Shown: positions 1-8,870 of the stretch, in pieces | Layout of the letters: every line of letters starts with the position of its first letter | Position numbering within the stretch: position 1 is the first letter of the stretch | Assembly (NCBI GenBank): GCA_963723595.1 | Contig: CAVRRQ010000010.1 | Coordinates: 1,178,001 to 1,242,000, forward strand | DNA: 64,000 bases | Origin: RYN-230 sp963723595 | GTDB taxonomy: Bacteria; Actinomycetota; Actinomycetes; Streptosporangiales; Streptosporangiaceae | Reading direction: 5' to 3' | Notes under the pieces: model-generated | Told to the model about the DNA's origin: nothing | Seen by the model: the letters and a program-made list of their open reading frames with translations, nothing else | Databases searched by the model: none | Made by a program: the position numbers and the translations under genes

Positions 1-1167
1 AGCGGATCTCGAAATCGGGCGCGGCCCACTCGGCCCAGCCGCTGAACCTCTGCGCCTGGCCAGCCGCCTGCAGGGCGAGGAACTGGCTGGCCTGGGCCGC
101 GTCGGTGATCATCACCGTGACCACGCCCAGCACGCCGCCGTCGATCCGCTCCCGGGTGCCCACTCCCCCGCCGGTCGGGACCAGCTGGTAGGGGTTGTTG
201 GAGACCAGGATCGAGGTGCGCGGTGTGGTGCTCCGCGCCATCCGGCCCGGTGAAGCAGAGGTCCAGCGGCCGGGCGTCCGGGCCGAGCAGGCCGGGCAGC
301 ACGGCCGCGGCGGTCCGCAGTTTCGCGTCCCGGTACTCCGGGGCCTGGACCACCTGGGCGTACAGCCCGAGCGAGGCGTTGTTCACGAACGTCCGGCCGT
401 TCACCTCGGCCAGGTCGATGTACCGTTCCAGCCCGTCCGCGTAGGCGTCCAGCGCCCCCACCACGTCGGCCCGGTCCAGCCCCAGGTCGAGGGCGAAATG
501 GTTGCGGGTGCCGGCCGGCACGCACACGTAGTCCAGGCCGGCCCGGGCCGCGACCGAGGCGACCAGCGCCTGCGAGCCATCCCCGCCCGCCATGCCCAGC
601 ACGTCCGCGCCGCGGCGGACCGCGTCCTCGGCGAGTTCCCGCAGGTCGTCGCCGGGTTCCAGGAGGATCGGCTCGATCCCTCGCTTCCGGCACTCGACGA
701 CCAGCTGGAACCGCTCCACCTTCCCCCCGCCGGATCTTCGGGTTCATGATCAGCACCGGATGCTCCGGCGGCCCGGCCCGGGCCAGCCGGGCCGCGTCCG
801 CTCGCAGGGCCTGGTCGGTGCGCCGCAGGGCGTGCCGCGCGGCCAGCACCGACCCGGCGGCCAGCGCGGCGATCAGGACCACCAGGAGCCAGCGGATTCC
901 CGCGAAGAACAGGCCGGTGATGATCCCGCCCAGCGCGGCCACCACGACCAGCAGCGAGATCATCCGGACCAGTCCGCGCCGGGATACGGCGTACCAGCCG
1001 CCCGTCACGCAGATCAGCAGCCCGATGGTGACGACCAGGATGGCCAGCAGGTGCACGGCCACTCCCACCAGCGCGAGACCGGCCGAGGCCGCCAGGGCCA
1101 GCAAGGCACCGACCGCGGAAAGCCGCTCCCCCGCGGTCGGACGATTCGGTTCGCGGCCTGCTGTCAA
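1..1167 (-). pseudogene. Diacylglycerol kinase family lipid kinase, frameshifted, 3' end outside window
   Basis: ATP-dependent lipid kinase of the DAGK/LCB5 fold, expected to phosphorylate diacylglycerol or a related lipid at the membrane. Reading from a TTG start at 1167, the first ~110 residues hold several hydrophobic helices, followed by LIMNPK. One extra base near 735 throws the frame; removing it gives NPK-SGGGKVERF, then the nucleotide-binding GMAGGDGS motif and a catalytic core down to about base 230. A second shift near 217-223 is needed to continue into ILVSNNPYQLVPTGGG, which runs off the left edge. The gene diverges from a PAP2 phosphatase; DAGK and PAP2 domains are fused in some actinobacterial proteins, so a shared lipid-phosphate role is plausible. 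Two +1 shifts in one gene suggest base-calling error as readily as true decay. Confidence 0.75.
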
Positions 1168-1248
1168 GCGCTCCCCCCGGCACGCACCTCACCCAGGGTC
1201 CCGGGTAGCTCCCCGTGGCGCTTTTTACCTGGGTGTTAGCATACGCGC

Positions 1249-1836
1249 GTGACCACACGGGGAGCCGTCCGCCAGCTCGCGGCGGTAGACCGCGCGGTGT
1301 ACGACGCGATCGCCGCCACCCCGACCCCGGCCCTGGACGAGCCGCTGCGGCGGCTGTCCCGGGCCGCCGACAAGTCCCGGATCTGGCTGGCCCTGGCCGC
1401 GGTGCTGGCCGTGGCGGGCGGCCCGGGCGGCCGCCGGGCCGCGGTCCGCGGCACCCTGGCCATCGGGGCCACCTCGGCGCTGGTGAACCTGGCCATCAAG
1501 CCGCTCGGTCACCGGGCCCGCCCGGACCGGACCGGTGCCGGAGTGCCGGGCGTGCGGCAGGTCCGGATGCCCGACTCCACCTCGTTCCCCTCCGGCCATT
1601 CCGCTTCGGCGTTCGCGTTCGCCACCGCGATCAGCCGGGACCGGCCCTGGGTCGCGCTGGGCGCCGGGTTCCTGGCGGCCGCGGTGGCCTACTCGCGAGT
1701 GCACACCGGGGTGCATTACCCGGGCGACACCGTGACCGGCTCGCTGATCGGGGCGAGCACGGGCCTGGCCGTGGCCGGCCTGCTCGACCGCCGTTCGCTC
1801 CGCGCGGAGCAGCCCGCGGAGCAGCCCATTTCCTGA
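1249..1836 (+). CDS. PAP2 superfamily phosphatase
   Basis: Membrane phosphatase of the type 2 phosphatidic acid phosphatase family, acting on lipid phosphates or undecaprenyl diphosphate. The 195-aa product has all three signature motifs in order: KPLGHRARPDR (~residues 84-94), PSGHSAS (~113-119) and SRVHTGVHYPGD (~151-162), with the catalytic His residues in place. Hydrophobic helices lie between and after the motifs. The GTG start at 1249 is divergent from the lipid kinase, leaving an 81-bp shared promoter region. The C-terminus ends in a short charged tail with an AEQPAEQP duplication. Substrate cannot be told from sequence; the neighbour suggests lipid phosphate turnover (inference). Confidence 0.9.
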   Translation: MTTRGAVRQLAAVDRAVYDAIAATPTPALDEPLRRLSRAADKSRIWLALAAVLAVAGGPGGRRAAVRGTLAIGATSALVNLAIKPLGHRARPDRTGAGVPGVRQVRMPDSTSFPSGHSASAFAFATAISRDRPWVALGAGFLAAAVAYSRVHTGVHYPGDTVTGSLIGASTGLAVAGLLDRRSLRAEQPAEQPIS

Positions 1837-2146
1837 CCCCGGCTGTCGCCAGGGCAGATCCCCCGGTCTGCCCGGGACGGATGCGGGCGGTCATCGGCAG
1901 GCGCAGCTTGCGCCCTGATCGTGGCGTACCTCGTCCGGGACCTGCGTCCCTCGCTGCCTGGCGTCCGGCACAGATACTGCCCAACTCCCCCATACCGGGT
2001 GATGGCGGTTCCCGGAATTGCGACGAGCATCGGAACCGCCAGCCCGGCCACCGTCCTCGAATTCGAAGAGGCTGGGCGTATGGGAGCAGCAATCGTCGGA
2101 GGGCAGACGGCAGCGGGAGTGCTCCCGAGATCAAGGAGATACCGAC
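1837..2146. other. Intergenic region upstream of the decarboxylase gene
   Basis: A 310-bp stretch without a convincing gene. It should hold the promoter of the glutamate decarboxylase homologue; the only clear element is the ribosome binding site AAGGAG at 2133-2138, eight bases before the ATG. Longer reading frames crossing it belong to the in-frame upstream extension of the decarboxylase or to antisense frames and lack coding character. Confidence 0.5.
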
Positions 2147-3547
2147 ATGCCACTGCACGAGCGCGACACCGTCCGCGAGCAGATGGAGGACTGCGTGTTC
2201 GCCGGGCACGACCTGACCCGGCCCGTGCCGAAGTACCGGTTCCCCCGGGACGAGACGCTGCCGAGAGATGTGTTCCAGCTGGTGTCCGACGAAGTGATGC
2301 TCGACGGCAACGCCCGCCAGAACCTGGCCACGTTCTGCCAGACCTGGGCGGAGCCCGAGTCGCTGGCGCTCATGGCGCTCTCGGTCAACAAGAACATGAT
2401 CGACAAGGACGAGTACCCGCAGACCGCCGAGATAGAGGCCCGCTGCGTGCACATGCTGGCCGATCTCTGGCATGCACCGGAAGCGGCCAACACCGTGGGC
2501 GCCTCGGCCATCGGCTCCTCCGAGGCCTGCATGCTGGCGGGCATGGCGGCCAAGTGGCGCTGGCGGGCGAAGCGGCGGGCCGAAGGCAAGCCGACGGACA
2601 AACCGAACATGGTGTGCGGCCCGGTCCAGGTGGTATGGCACAAGTTCGCCCGCTACTGGGACATTGAGATGCGCGAGGTCCCGATGTCCCATGGCTCCTA
2701 CGCCATGGACCCGGCCTCGATGCTCGAGCGGGTGGACGAGAACACGATCATGGTCGTCCCCACGTTCGGTGTGACCTATACCGGCGCCTACGAGGACGTG
2801 GCGGCTATGGCCAGCGCCCTGGACCGGCTGCAGGCCGAGACCGGCCTGGACATCGACATTCATGTCAACGGGGCCAGCGGCGCCTTCCTGGCCCCGTTCT
2901 GCGCGCCGGACGTGGTGTTCGACTTCCGCCTTCCCCGGGTCAAGTCGATCAGCACCTCCGGGCACAAATTCGGGCTGGCCCCGGTCGGCGTCGGGTGGGT
3001 CATCTGGCGGGACCGTGAGGAACTCCCCGAGGACCTCATCTTCCACGTCAACTACCTGGGCGGCGACATGCCCGTCTTCCAGATCAATTTCTCCCGCCCG
3101 GCCGGGCAGGTCATCGCCCAGTACTACAACTTCCTGCGCCTGGGTTTCGAGGGCTACAAGAACATTCACGACGCGTCCTACGCCACCGGGCAGTACCTGG
3201 CCGCCGAAATCATCAAGCTGGGCCCCTTCGAGCTCCTCTGCGACAGCAACCCGGCCACCGGGATCCCCACGGTCACCTGGCGCATCCGCGAAGGCGAGGA
3301 CCCCGGCTACACCCTGTTCGACCTGGCCGACCGGCTGCGCACCCAGGGGTGGCAGGTGCCGGCCTACACCCTCACCGGCGCCGCGTCCGACATCCCGGTG
3401 CAGCGCATCCTGGTCCGCCTGGGCGTCAGCCAGGATCTGGCCTCCCTGCTCCTGGAGGACTTCCAGAAGGCCGTGGCCCACTTCGGGAAGCATCCGGTCA
3501 CGGTGCCCATGTCGAAGGAGGAGTCGGCCGGGTTCAACCACCTGTAA
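2147..3547 (+). CDS. gad: Glutamate decarboxylase family protein (group II PLP decarboxylase)
   Basis: By family, a pyridoxal-phosphate enzyme converting L-glutamate and a proton to GABA and CO2, usually for acid resistance or GABA metabolism. The 467-aa length matches bacterial GadB. The PLP lysine is in STSGHKFG (K274), and the PLP-phosphate region GSSEACMLAG lies around residue 123-132. Start chosen at ATG 2147 because AAGGAG sits 8 bases upstream; the open frame continues further up without a site. Odd: the normally invariant Asp that contacts the PLP ring nitrogen (HVDAASGG in relatives; D243 in E. coli GadB) is Asn here, HVNGASGAF (N241), and the C-terminus lacks a clear calmodulin-type or acid-switch tail. 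No GABA antiporter gene is adjacent. Activity on glutamate should not be assumed. Confidence 0.88.
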   Translation: MPLHERDTVREQMEDCVFAGHDLTRPVPKYRFPRDETLPRDVFQLVSDEVMLDGNARQNLATFCQTWAEPESLALMALSVNKNMIDKDEYPQTAEIEARCVHMLADLWHAPEAANTVGASAIGSSEACMLAGMAAKWRWRAKRRAEGKPTDKPNMVCGPVQVVWHKFARYWDIEMREVPMSHGSYAMDPASMLERVDENTIMVVPTFGVTYTGAYEDVAAMASALDRLQAETGLDIDIHVNGASGAFLAPFCAPDVVFDFRLPRVKSISTSGHKFGLAPVGVGWVIWRDREELPEDLIFHVNYLGGDMPVFQINFSRPAGQVIAQYYNFLRLGFEGYKNIHDASYATGQYLAAEIIKLGPFELLCDSNPATGIPTVTWRIREGEDPGYTLFDLADRLRTQGWQVPAYTLTGAASDIPVQRILVRLGVSQDLASLLLEDFQKAVAHFGKHPVTVPMSKEESAGFNHL

Positions 3548-3572
3548 CCCCTGGCCCGCCCGCCCGCAGGAG

Positions 3573-4571
3573 TCAGCGGATGCGCGGGCCCGGGCCCCCG
3601 GCCCCGGCCCGCGGGGTACCGTTCCGCGGTGTCGATAGGCCGGCCGCGACGATGGCATCGTGCCGGGTGGATACGCCGAGCTTCCGGTAGATAGAGCGGA
3701 TGTGGGTCTTGATCGTGTTCTGCGAGAGGTAGAGTTCCCGGCCGATCTCGCGCAGCGACAACGTCCCGTCGAGCAGGCGCATCACGGTCTCCTCACGCTC
3801 GGTGAGCGGCTGGCCAGGCGACATGCTGGGTGTGTGCCCGCGGAGCCGGCGCTCGATCAGGTCCAGCCGGGCGAACTGGACGTCAGCCCCGTCCGGCAGC
3901 CAGCTCAGCACCTGCCTTGCTTCGGCGAGAAGATCGGCCGCGGCGCGCCAGTCGCCGGTATCAAGCATCACCGGTGCGAGCCTGAGCAGAATCTCCACCG
4001 TGGCCCAGGGGCTGATCCCGGGCTGCCTGCGGCGAACTTCGAGCGCGCGCTCGAATTCCCGGCGCGCCTCGCTGAGCCGCAGGCGCCGGGCGGCCACCGC
4101 GCCAGCGGCCGTATAGGCCAGGGAACTCTGCGGCGCCTCACCGAAACCCGGGCCCAATTCGGCCACGATTTCACGCGCCGAACAGGCCAGCCGCTCGGCG
4201 TGGTCGAGATCTCCTGCGTCGGCTTCCGTCAGCGACCAGGTGGCGTAGGCCAGCATGCGGATAAGCCCGATCGAGGACGGGCTGGACAGGGCCATCTGCG
4301 CCTGGTGGGCGGCAGCGGCCCGGTCACCGGACCAGTACAGGGCGGTCGCGTACGCCGCCCGGGCCAGCGCATGCCACGGCGACTCCGGGACCGGCTCCAG
4401 CCTGATGGCCTCGACGGCCGCATCACGCATGGGCCCGAGGCCGCCGAACCCGAAGGTCGCCTCCAGCAGGGCCGCCGACGATTGCATCGAGCGGAAACCG
4501 TCCGGCAGCGGCCCGTCATGCTCCGCCGTCTTGACGATCGGGCAGCCAGCGCCGCACCGATTCCCGGTCAC
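3573..4571 (-). CDS. LuxR-type regulator, C-terminal half of a MalT-like protein split by a frameshift
   Basis: Carries the TPR-like sensor arm and the DNA-binding end of the MalT-like ATPase regulator whose N-terminal half is at 4516-5853. Helical repeat segments fill about residues 20-250. The final ~65 residues are a GerE/LuxR helix-turn-helix: LTEREETVMRLLDG followed by SQNTIKTHIRSIYRKLGV. The listed start is only the first available codon in this frame. True homology begins at IVKTAEHDGPLPDGF, which continues RRWLP of the upstream half after one base is removed around 4536-4545. Together the halves give ~760 aa, usual for this family. It lies 25 bp from the convergent decarboxylase gene. 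Target genes are unknown. Confidence 0.8.
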   Translation of the reverse strand: MTGNRCGAGCPIVKTAEHDGPLPDGFRSMQSSAALLEATFGFGGLGPMRDAAVEAIRLEPVPESPWHALARAAYATALYWSGDRAAAAHQAQMALSSPSSIGLIRMLAYATWSLTEADAGDLDHAERLACSAREIVAELGPGFGEAPQSSLAYTAAGAVAARRLRLSEARREFERALEVRRRQPGISPWATVEILLRLAPVMLDTGDWRAAADLLAEARQVLSWLPDGADVQFARLDLIERRLRGHTPSMSPGQPLTEREETVMRLLDGTLSLREIGRELYLSQNTIKTHIRSIYRKLGVSTRHDAIVAAGLSTPRNGTPRAGAGGPGPRIR

Positions 4572-5853
4572 CTGACAGCGCGGCCGTCCACACCGCGCAG
4601 TGCGCCGCCACGGGGTCAGCGCTGATCATCTCGTCACCCAGCAGGCTCAGCCAGCGGCGAACCGTCGCCACCCGGCCGGACGCGACGTAGGCGTACCAGT
4701 GCCACGCGATGAGCTTGATGACCCCCGCCACATCGCGGGCGGCATGAGCGTGGATGATCGCCTCATCGGCCAGGCCCGACCGGAGAAACCAGGCGCTCGC
4801 CCGCCTGTGCAACTCGGGCACGATTCCCGGCTCGGAGCGGGTCAGTTCGCTGCGGAGCACCTGGGCGAAGAGATGGTGGTAGCGGAACCACTCGCGGGTG
4901 TCATCGAGCGGCACGACAAACAGGTTTTCCCGCTCGAGATGCTCGATCATGGCCCGGGCGCCGGCCGGACCGTCCACAGCTTCGCAGAGCGGGGCGCTGA
5001 AGCGGCTGAGAATCGAGGTCCGCGCGAGGAACTGCCGGACTTCGGCTGGCTGCCGCCGGAGTACCTCCTCAGCCAGGAAGTCGGCGATGAACCGGCTGTC
5101 GCCGGTGAACTGCCGGATGAAGGCGCCCGGGGAGGGGTGCCCGCACAGCGAGAGGGCAGCGAGATAGACCCCGGCGGGCCAGCCTTCGGTCCGGTCGACC
5201 AGATCAGCCAGATCGTCGCGGCTGAGCTCGACGCCGGCGACCGTGGCGACGAGCTCAGCCACCTCCGGAGACGCGAAACGCAGTTCCTCGGCGCGGATTT
5301 CCGCCATGTCGCCGGTCGCCCGCAGGCGGGCCAGGGGCAGGGCCGGCTCCGCCCGCGTGATCAGCACGAGCTGAACGGTCGGCGGCAGGTGCTGCACCGC
5401 GAAGGCGACCTGATCGTGGCAGTCGCGATCCTTGATGACGTGATAGTCATCCAGCACCAGGACGACCGGTTCCGGCAGCTTGGCTAGCTCGTGCAGCAAA
5501 AGAGGGAGCACCGTTCCGGCAAAATCCGGGACCCGGCCCCGGAACACAGCCAGGACACCCTGCGCGTCGAACGCGGGGCAAGCGCGCTGCAGCGCGCTGG
5601 TGACATGCCACCACAATCGGGCCGGATCGTTGTCCTCAGCATCGAGCGAGATCCATGCGAACGTACGCTTCCCGTCCGTCCTCGAATCCCACTGCGAGAC
5701 GAGAGTGGTCTTGCCGAAGCCAGCGGGGGCTTTTACCAGCAGCAGCCGGGCGGGAACGCCGGCCAGGTAGTCAACCAGCCCGCCGCGCTCAATCCATCCC
5801 CTCCGTACACGAGGGGCAAGGAGCTTCGTTTCCAGCGGCGCGTTGGGGATCAT
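4516..5853 (-). CDS. LuxR-type regulator, N-terminal ATPase half of a MalT-like protein
   Basis: Signal-transduction ATPase (STAND/MalT type), the nucleotide-switch module of a large LuxR activator. Walker A is APAGFGKTT (residues 42-50) and Walker B is VVLVLDDYH (~132-140). The winged-helix and arm region follows, with RFSAPLCEAVDG and FRYHHLFAQVLRSEL typical of the family. The reading frame ends prematurely at GDRESVRRWLPDRQDGGA because of a single extra base around 4536-4545, and the protein resumes in the overlapping ORF at 3573-4571. ATG start at 5853; the first residues, ETKLLAPRVRRGWIERG, match the conserved beginning of MalT-like proteins (usually ...TKLxxPRxRRxWVxR). Divergent from the membrane-protein operon starting at 6161. 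Confidence 0.82.
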   Translation of the reverse strand: MIPNAPLETKLLAPRVRRGWIERGGLVDYLAGVPARLLLVKAPAGFGKTTLVSQWDSRTDGKRTFAWISLDAEDNDPARLWWHVTSALQRACPAFDAQGVLAVFRGRVPDFAGTVLPLLLHELAKLPEPVVLVLDDYHVIKDRDCHDQVAFAVQHLPPTVQLVLITRAEPALPLARLRATGDMAEIRAEELRFASPEVAELVATVAGVELSRDDLADLVDRTEGWPAGVYLAALSLCGHPSPGAFIRQFTGDSRFIADFLAEEVLRRQPAEVRQFLARTSILSRFSAPLCEAVDGPAGARAMIEHLERENLFVVPLDDTREWFRYHHLFAQVLRSELTRSEPGIVPELHRRASAWFLRSGLADEAIIHAHAARDVAGVIKLIAWHWYAYVASGRVATVRRWLSLLGDEMISADPVAAHCAVWTAALSGDRESVRRWLPDRQDGGA

Positions 5854-6160
5854 GGGCGCTGGCTACCGCGCTGGCCCCTGCTGCTCATTCGTCACCCCGG
5901 TCTGTAATTCCACCGCTGCCGGGGTCTGGAGCAGCACATCGAGTCAGGTTTCCACTATCGCACGGCACTGTCCGGCCGAATAGGTCTGGGTGTCCGTGGT
6001 CCGCGCCGGTCCGGCCTGCAGAAAGTGGCGATTTGACTCACCCCTGCGGGGGGAGGCGGGCGAAGACCGCGTGCGAGACCCTGAGCGAATCGAGCCACGG
6101 GCCGGCGCAGTGACCGTCGCCGGCGGCCAGGCACCGGAGCGATCAGCCAGGAGGTATTCG
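5854..6160. other. Divergent intergenic region between LuxR regulator and membrane-protein operon
   Basis: A 307-bp spacer that must contain promoters for both flanking transcripts. A strong ribosome binding site, AGGAGG at 6149-6154, precedes the ATG at 6161. No clear palindrome or small gene was seen; overlapping open frames on both strands are low-complexity shadows. Confidence 0.5.
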
Positions 6161-7525
6161 ATGTCTGAGGCCGGCCTCGCAGCGCCGGAGCCTTCCGCGG
6201 CAGGCTCCGGCCTCAGCGCGGACGAGCGCTCTGAGCTCGAACACCTGCGCGCCGAGGTCAGCCAGCTACGCACCGAGCGGACCCCGCCGGCCCACCGGTC
6301 GCACATCGGCTGGCGGTTTCCGGTCGCCCTCGTGCTCATCGTGGTGGGCTGCCTGCTGGCCCCCATCTCCGTGCTGGCCGTCTGGACCGCTAACGAAGTC
6401 TCGAGTACCAGCCGTTACGTGGACAACGTGGAGCCACTGGTCCACAATCCGGCCGTCCAGAATGCGCTCACCGACAAGATCACGACCCAGATCACCACCC
6501 ACCTCAACGTAACCGCGTACACCGATCAGGCCGCCGCGCTCCTGACCAGCCACGGACTGCCCCGCGTCGGGGCGCTGCTCCAGACGTTCGGTCCGTCGAT
6601 CAGCGGGGCGGTCGCCGGATTCATCCACGGCCAGGTGCACAAGATAGTGACCAGCCCGCAGTTCGCTCATATCTGGGTTCAGGCCAACACCGTTGTCCAC
6701 CAGGAACTGGTCAAGGCCCTCTCCGGGCAGGGCGGCAGTGCGGTCAGCGTCAGCAACGGGCAGGTCGTCCTCAGCCTCGGCCCGTTCATCAACCTCGTCA
6801 AGCAGGACCTGATCAAGCGCGGCTTCACCATCATCAGCAAGCTCCCGGCCATCAACCCGACGCTGAGCCTGTTCTCGGCCAAGTACCTGGTCAAAGCGCA
6901 GAGCGGATACCGGCTCATCAACGACCTCAAGATCGTGCTGCCCATCCTGACCCTGCTGCTCCTGGCCCTCGGCGTGTACGTGGCCCGCAGCCACCGGCGG
7001 GCCCTGATCGGGGCGGGTCTCGGCCTGGCCGCGTCGATGGTGGTGCTCGGGGCCGGGCTGCTGATCTTCCGCGGCGTCTACCTGAACAGCGTGCCCAACG
7101 ACGTGCTGCCCGCCGATGCGGCCGCCGCCCTGTTCGACACGCTGGTCCGGTTCATCAAGGAAGGGCTGCGCACGATCCTGGTCGTCGGCCTGGTCGTGGC
7201 CGCCGGTGCGTTCCTGACCGGGCCGTCGGTGAGCGCGGTCAGGACCCGGCGCGCTTTCACCTCGGGCTTCGCCCGGGTCCGGCAGGGCGGCGAGCACGCG
7301 GGCCTGCGGACCGGCCCGGTGGGAATCTGGACGTACGCGCACCGCAAGGGGCTCCGGATCTCGGCCGTGGCGCTGGCCGCGCTGCTGTTCGTGTTCTGGG
7401 GCAGGCCCACTGCCGTCGTCGTCGTGGTGATCGCCATCCTGCTGCTGGTCGTTCTCGGCCTGATCGAGCTCATCGGCAGCAGGCCGCCCGCAGAGCCAGC
7501 GGCAGCGGCAGCGGCACACCCGTGA
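6161..7525 (+). CDS. Integral membrane protein of unknown function with large extracytoplasmic loop
   Basis: A 454-aa membrane protein not assigned to a named enzyme. It starts with a charged, possibly coiled N-terminal segment (ADERSELEHLRAEVSQLR, residues ~23-40), then a first membrane helix at ~50-75. A ~180-residue polar segment is probably outside the cell (DITTQ-like repeats, INPTLSLFSAKYLVKAQSG). Three or four more helices follow (~255-275, 285-305, 335-355, 395-440) with basic loops between them. ATG 6161 is preferred because AGGAGG lies 7 bases upstream; the open frame extends further 5' without a site. It heads a group with GAP, repeat and RDD proteins, all probable membrane or envelope proteins. 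Function unknown. Confidence 0.8.
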   Translation: MSEAGLAAPEPSAAGSGLSADERSELEHLRAEVSQLRTERTPPAHRSHIGWRFPVALVLIVVGCLLAPISVLAVWTANEVSSTSRYVDNVEPLVHNPAVQNALTDKITTQITTHLNVTAYTDQAAALLTSHGLPRVGALLQTFGPSISGAVAGFIHGQVHKIVTSPQFAHIWVQANTVVHQELVKALSGQGGSAVSVSNGQVVLSLGPFINLVKQDLIKRGFTIISKLPAINPTLSLFSAKYLVKAQSGYRLINDLKIVLPILTLLLLALGVYVARSHRRALIGAGLGLAASMVVLGAGLLIFRGVYLNSVPNDVLPADAAAALFDTLVRFIKEGLRTILVVGLVVAAGAFLTGPSVSAVRTRRAFTSGFARVRQGGEHAGLRTGPVGIWTYAHRKGLRISAVALAALLFVFWGRPTAVVVVVIAILLLVVLGLIELIGSRPPAEPAAAAAAHP

Positions 7526-7587
7526 GGTCGGCGGTAGCCTGTCCCCCGGAGTACTCGCTAACTTCCCAACAACGGTAGGCGGCCCCA

Positions 7588-8250
7588 GTGATCCTGCAAG
7601 CGGCGGGGCTAGCGGTGCTGGCCGCGATCTCCCCGACCGCGCTGCTGGTGGCCGCCGTCTACCTCGGCTCCGCCCGTCCCAGGCTGGTCGGGACGCTCTA
7701 CCTGGCCGGCGCGATCATCATGAGCCTGGTCATGGGCCTGGTCGTCATCGCGATCCTCCGGAACACCGGCCTGAGCCACCGCAGCGCGCACACCCCCCGC
7801 TACGGCCTGCGGCTCGGCCTCGGGGTGGTGCTGCTCGCGGCGGGCGCCTTCCTGGCCAGGCGGAAGCCGAAGATGCCCGACCCCGACAAGAAGCAGGGGC
7901 TCGTGTCCCGGATGATCGCCAATCCCGCCCCGGCCAGCGCGTTCGCCGTCGGCCTGCTCCTGTTCGCCCCGGGCATCACGTTCATCGCCGCCCTCCAGGT
8001 GATCGCCACGGCCAACGCGGGCATCGAATCCACCACGGTAGCCGTCATCCTGGTCGTGATCATCAACGCGGCTTTCGTGTGGCTGCCCCTGCTGCTGCAC
8101 CTGATCGCGCCCGGCCTGACCACCCAGCGCCTGACGGCGTTCAACGGCTGGCTGCGCGCGAACGGGAACAAGATCCTCATCTGCGTGCTGATCGTGGGAG
8201 GGGCAATCATGGTCGGCAACGGCCTCTACGGGCTGGTCGGCGGCGGATGA
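7588..8250 (+). CDS. GAP family (Sap, sulfolipid-1-addressing-like) membrane protein
   Basis: A six-helix membrane protein of the GAP/Sap family, related to LysE-type exporters; the mycobacterial namesake takes part in surface lipid export. The 220-aa product has the family layout: three N-terminal helices, a basic cytoplasmic loop RRKPKMPDPDKKQ (~residues 91-103), and three C-terminal helices with the small-residue patch FAVGLLLFAPG. GTG start at 7588. Its stop overlaps the next start as ATGA (8247-8250), so it is probably translationally coupled to the repeat protein. A second GAP homologue lies at 34252. Substrate unknown. Confidence 0.8.
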   Translation: MILQAAGLAVLAAISPTALLVAAVYLGSARPRLVGTLYLAGAIIMSLVMGLVVIAILRNTGLSHRSAHTPRYGLRLGLGVVLLAAGAFLARRKPKMPDPDKKQGLVSRMIANPAPASAFAVGLLLFAPGITFIAALQVIATANAGIESTTVAVILVVIINAAFVWLPLLLHLIAPGLTTQRLTAFNGWLRANGNKILICVLIVGGAIMVGNGLYGLVGGG

Positions 8251-8870
8251 CGCGCACGCCCGGCCGCCCCGGCCTGCCGCGGCATCACCCGCCAGGCATG
8301 ATTCCCGCCCTGGCGGCCTGGCTAATACTCGGAGCCGTGGACCCGCGTGACCGGCTACGCAGCGCTGGCAAACGCCTCACCGACCCCGCGGAGGCTCTGG
8401 CCCAGCGCGTCGCAGAGCGCGTGGTCAACCTGGTGGTCGAGGTCCTGGATGTCAACGCGCTGATGCAACGGCTCGACCTGAATGCCGTTCTCCGGCGCGT
8501 CGACGTCAAGGCTCTCCTCGATCAGGTCGACCTGAACGACCTGATCAGCCGGGTTGACCTGGACGCCCTGCTGGCCCGAGTGAACGTGAATGAGCTGGTG
8601 CAGCGCCTCGACATAGACACGCTGGTGGAGCAGACCGATCTCGGCGCGGTGATCGCCCGTTCATCGGGCGGGGTGGCGACTGAGGCGCTGGACGCGGCGC
8701 GCAGCCAGGCGGTGGGGATGGACCAGTTCATCGACCGCTGGGTGCAGCGCGCCATCCGGCGGAAGCAGCCCGGTCCCGTGGCCCCGGCAGGGCCGGATGG
8801 CCGGGAGGCTCTGCCCTCGCCGGACGGCCTCGCCCCGTCACTCCCGCAACCCGGCCAGGATCAAGGATGA
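8247..8870 (+). CDS. Nonapeptide-repeat protein preceding an RDD protein
   Basis: A 207-aa protein of unknown biochemical function. After an N-terminal stretch with a hydrophobic segment (MIPALAAWLILGAV, ~18-31) it has eight consecutive nine-residue repeats of the form [LV]D[LV][ND]xL[LV]xR (about residues 67-138), beginning LDVNALMQR and ending TDLGAVIAR. Then comes a GVATEALDAARSQAVGMDQF segment and a Pro/Gly-rich tail. Similar repeats occur N-terminally in some actinobacterial RDD proteins; here the repeat module is a separate gene overlapping the RDD gene by ATGA at both ends of the pair. The start at 8247 is chosen for that overlap with the GAP stop; an internal ATG at 8299 is possible. 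A membrane-surface scaffold is a guess. Confidence 0.75.
   Translation: MTRTPGRPGLPRHHPPGMIPALAAWLILGAVDPRDRLRSAGKRLTDPAEALAQRVAERVVNLVVEVLDVNALMQRLDLNAVLRRVDVKALLDQVDLNDLISRVDLDALLARVNVNELVQRLDIDTLVEQTDLGAVIARSSGGVATEALDAARSQAVGMDQFIDRWVQRAIRRKQPGPVAPAGPDGREALPSPDGLAPSLPQPGQDQG
8445..8660 (+). repeat. Eight tandem 27-bp units coding for nonapeptides
   Basis: Eight in-frame units of 27 bp encode LDVNALMQR, LDLNAVLRR, VDVKALLDQ, VDLNDLISR, VDLDALLAR, VNVNELVQR, LDIDTLVEQ and TDLGAVIAR. The amino-acid periodicity is strict, with no insertions, although the DNA units have diverged. Asp/Asn and aliphatic positions recur, which would suit a solenoid or amphipathic stack. Confidence 0.9.

Noticed and set aside
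1631..3658. 675-codon open frame antisense to the decarboxylase gene
   Set aside because: Arg/Gly/Pro/His-rich shadow of a strongly coding gene on the other strand; no domain, no ribosome binding site.
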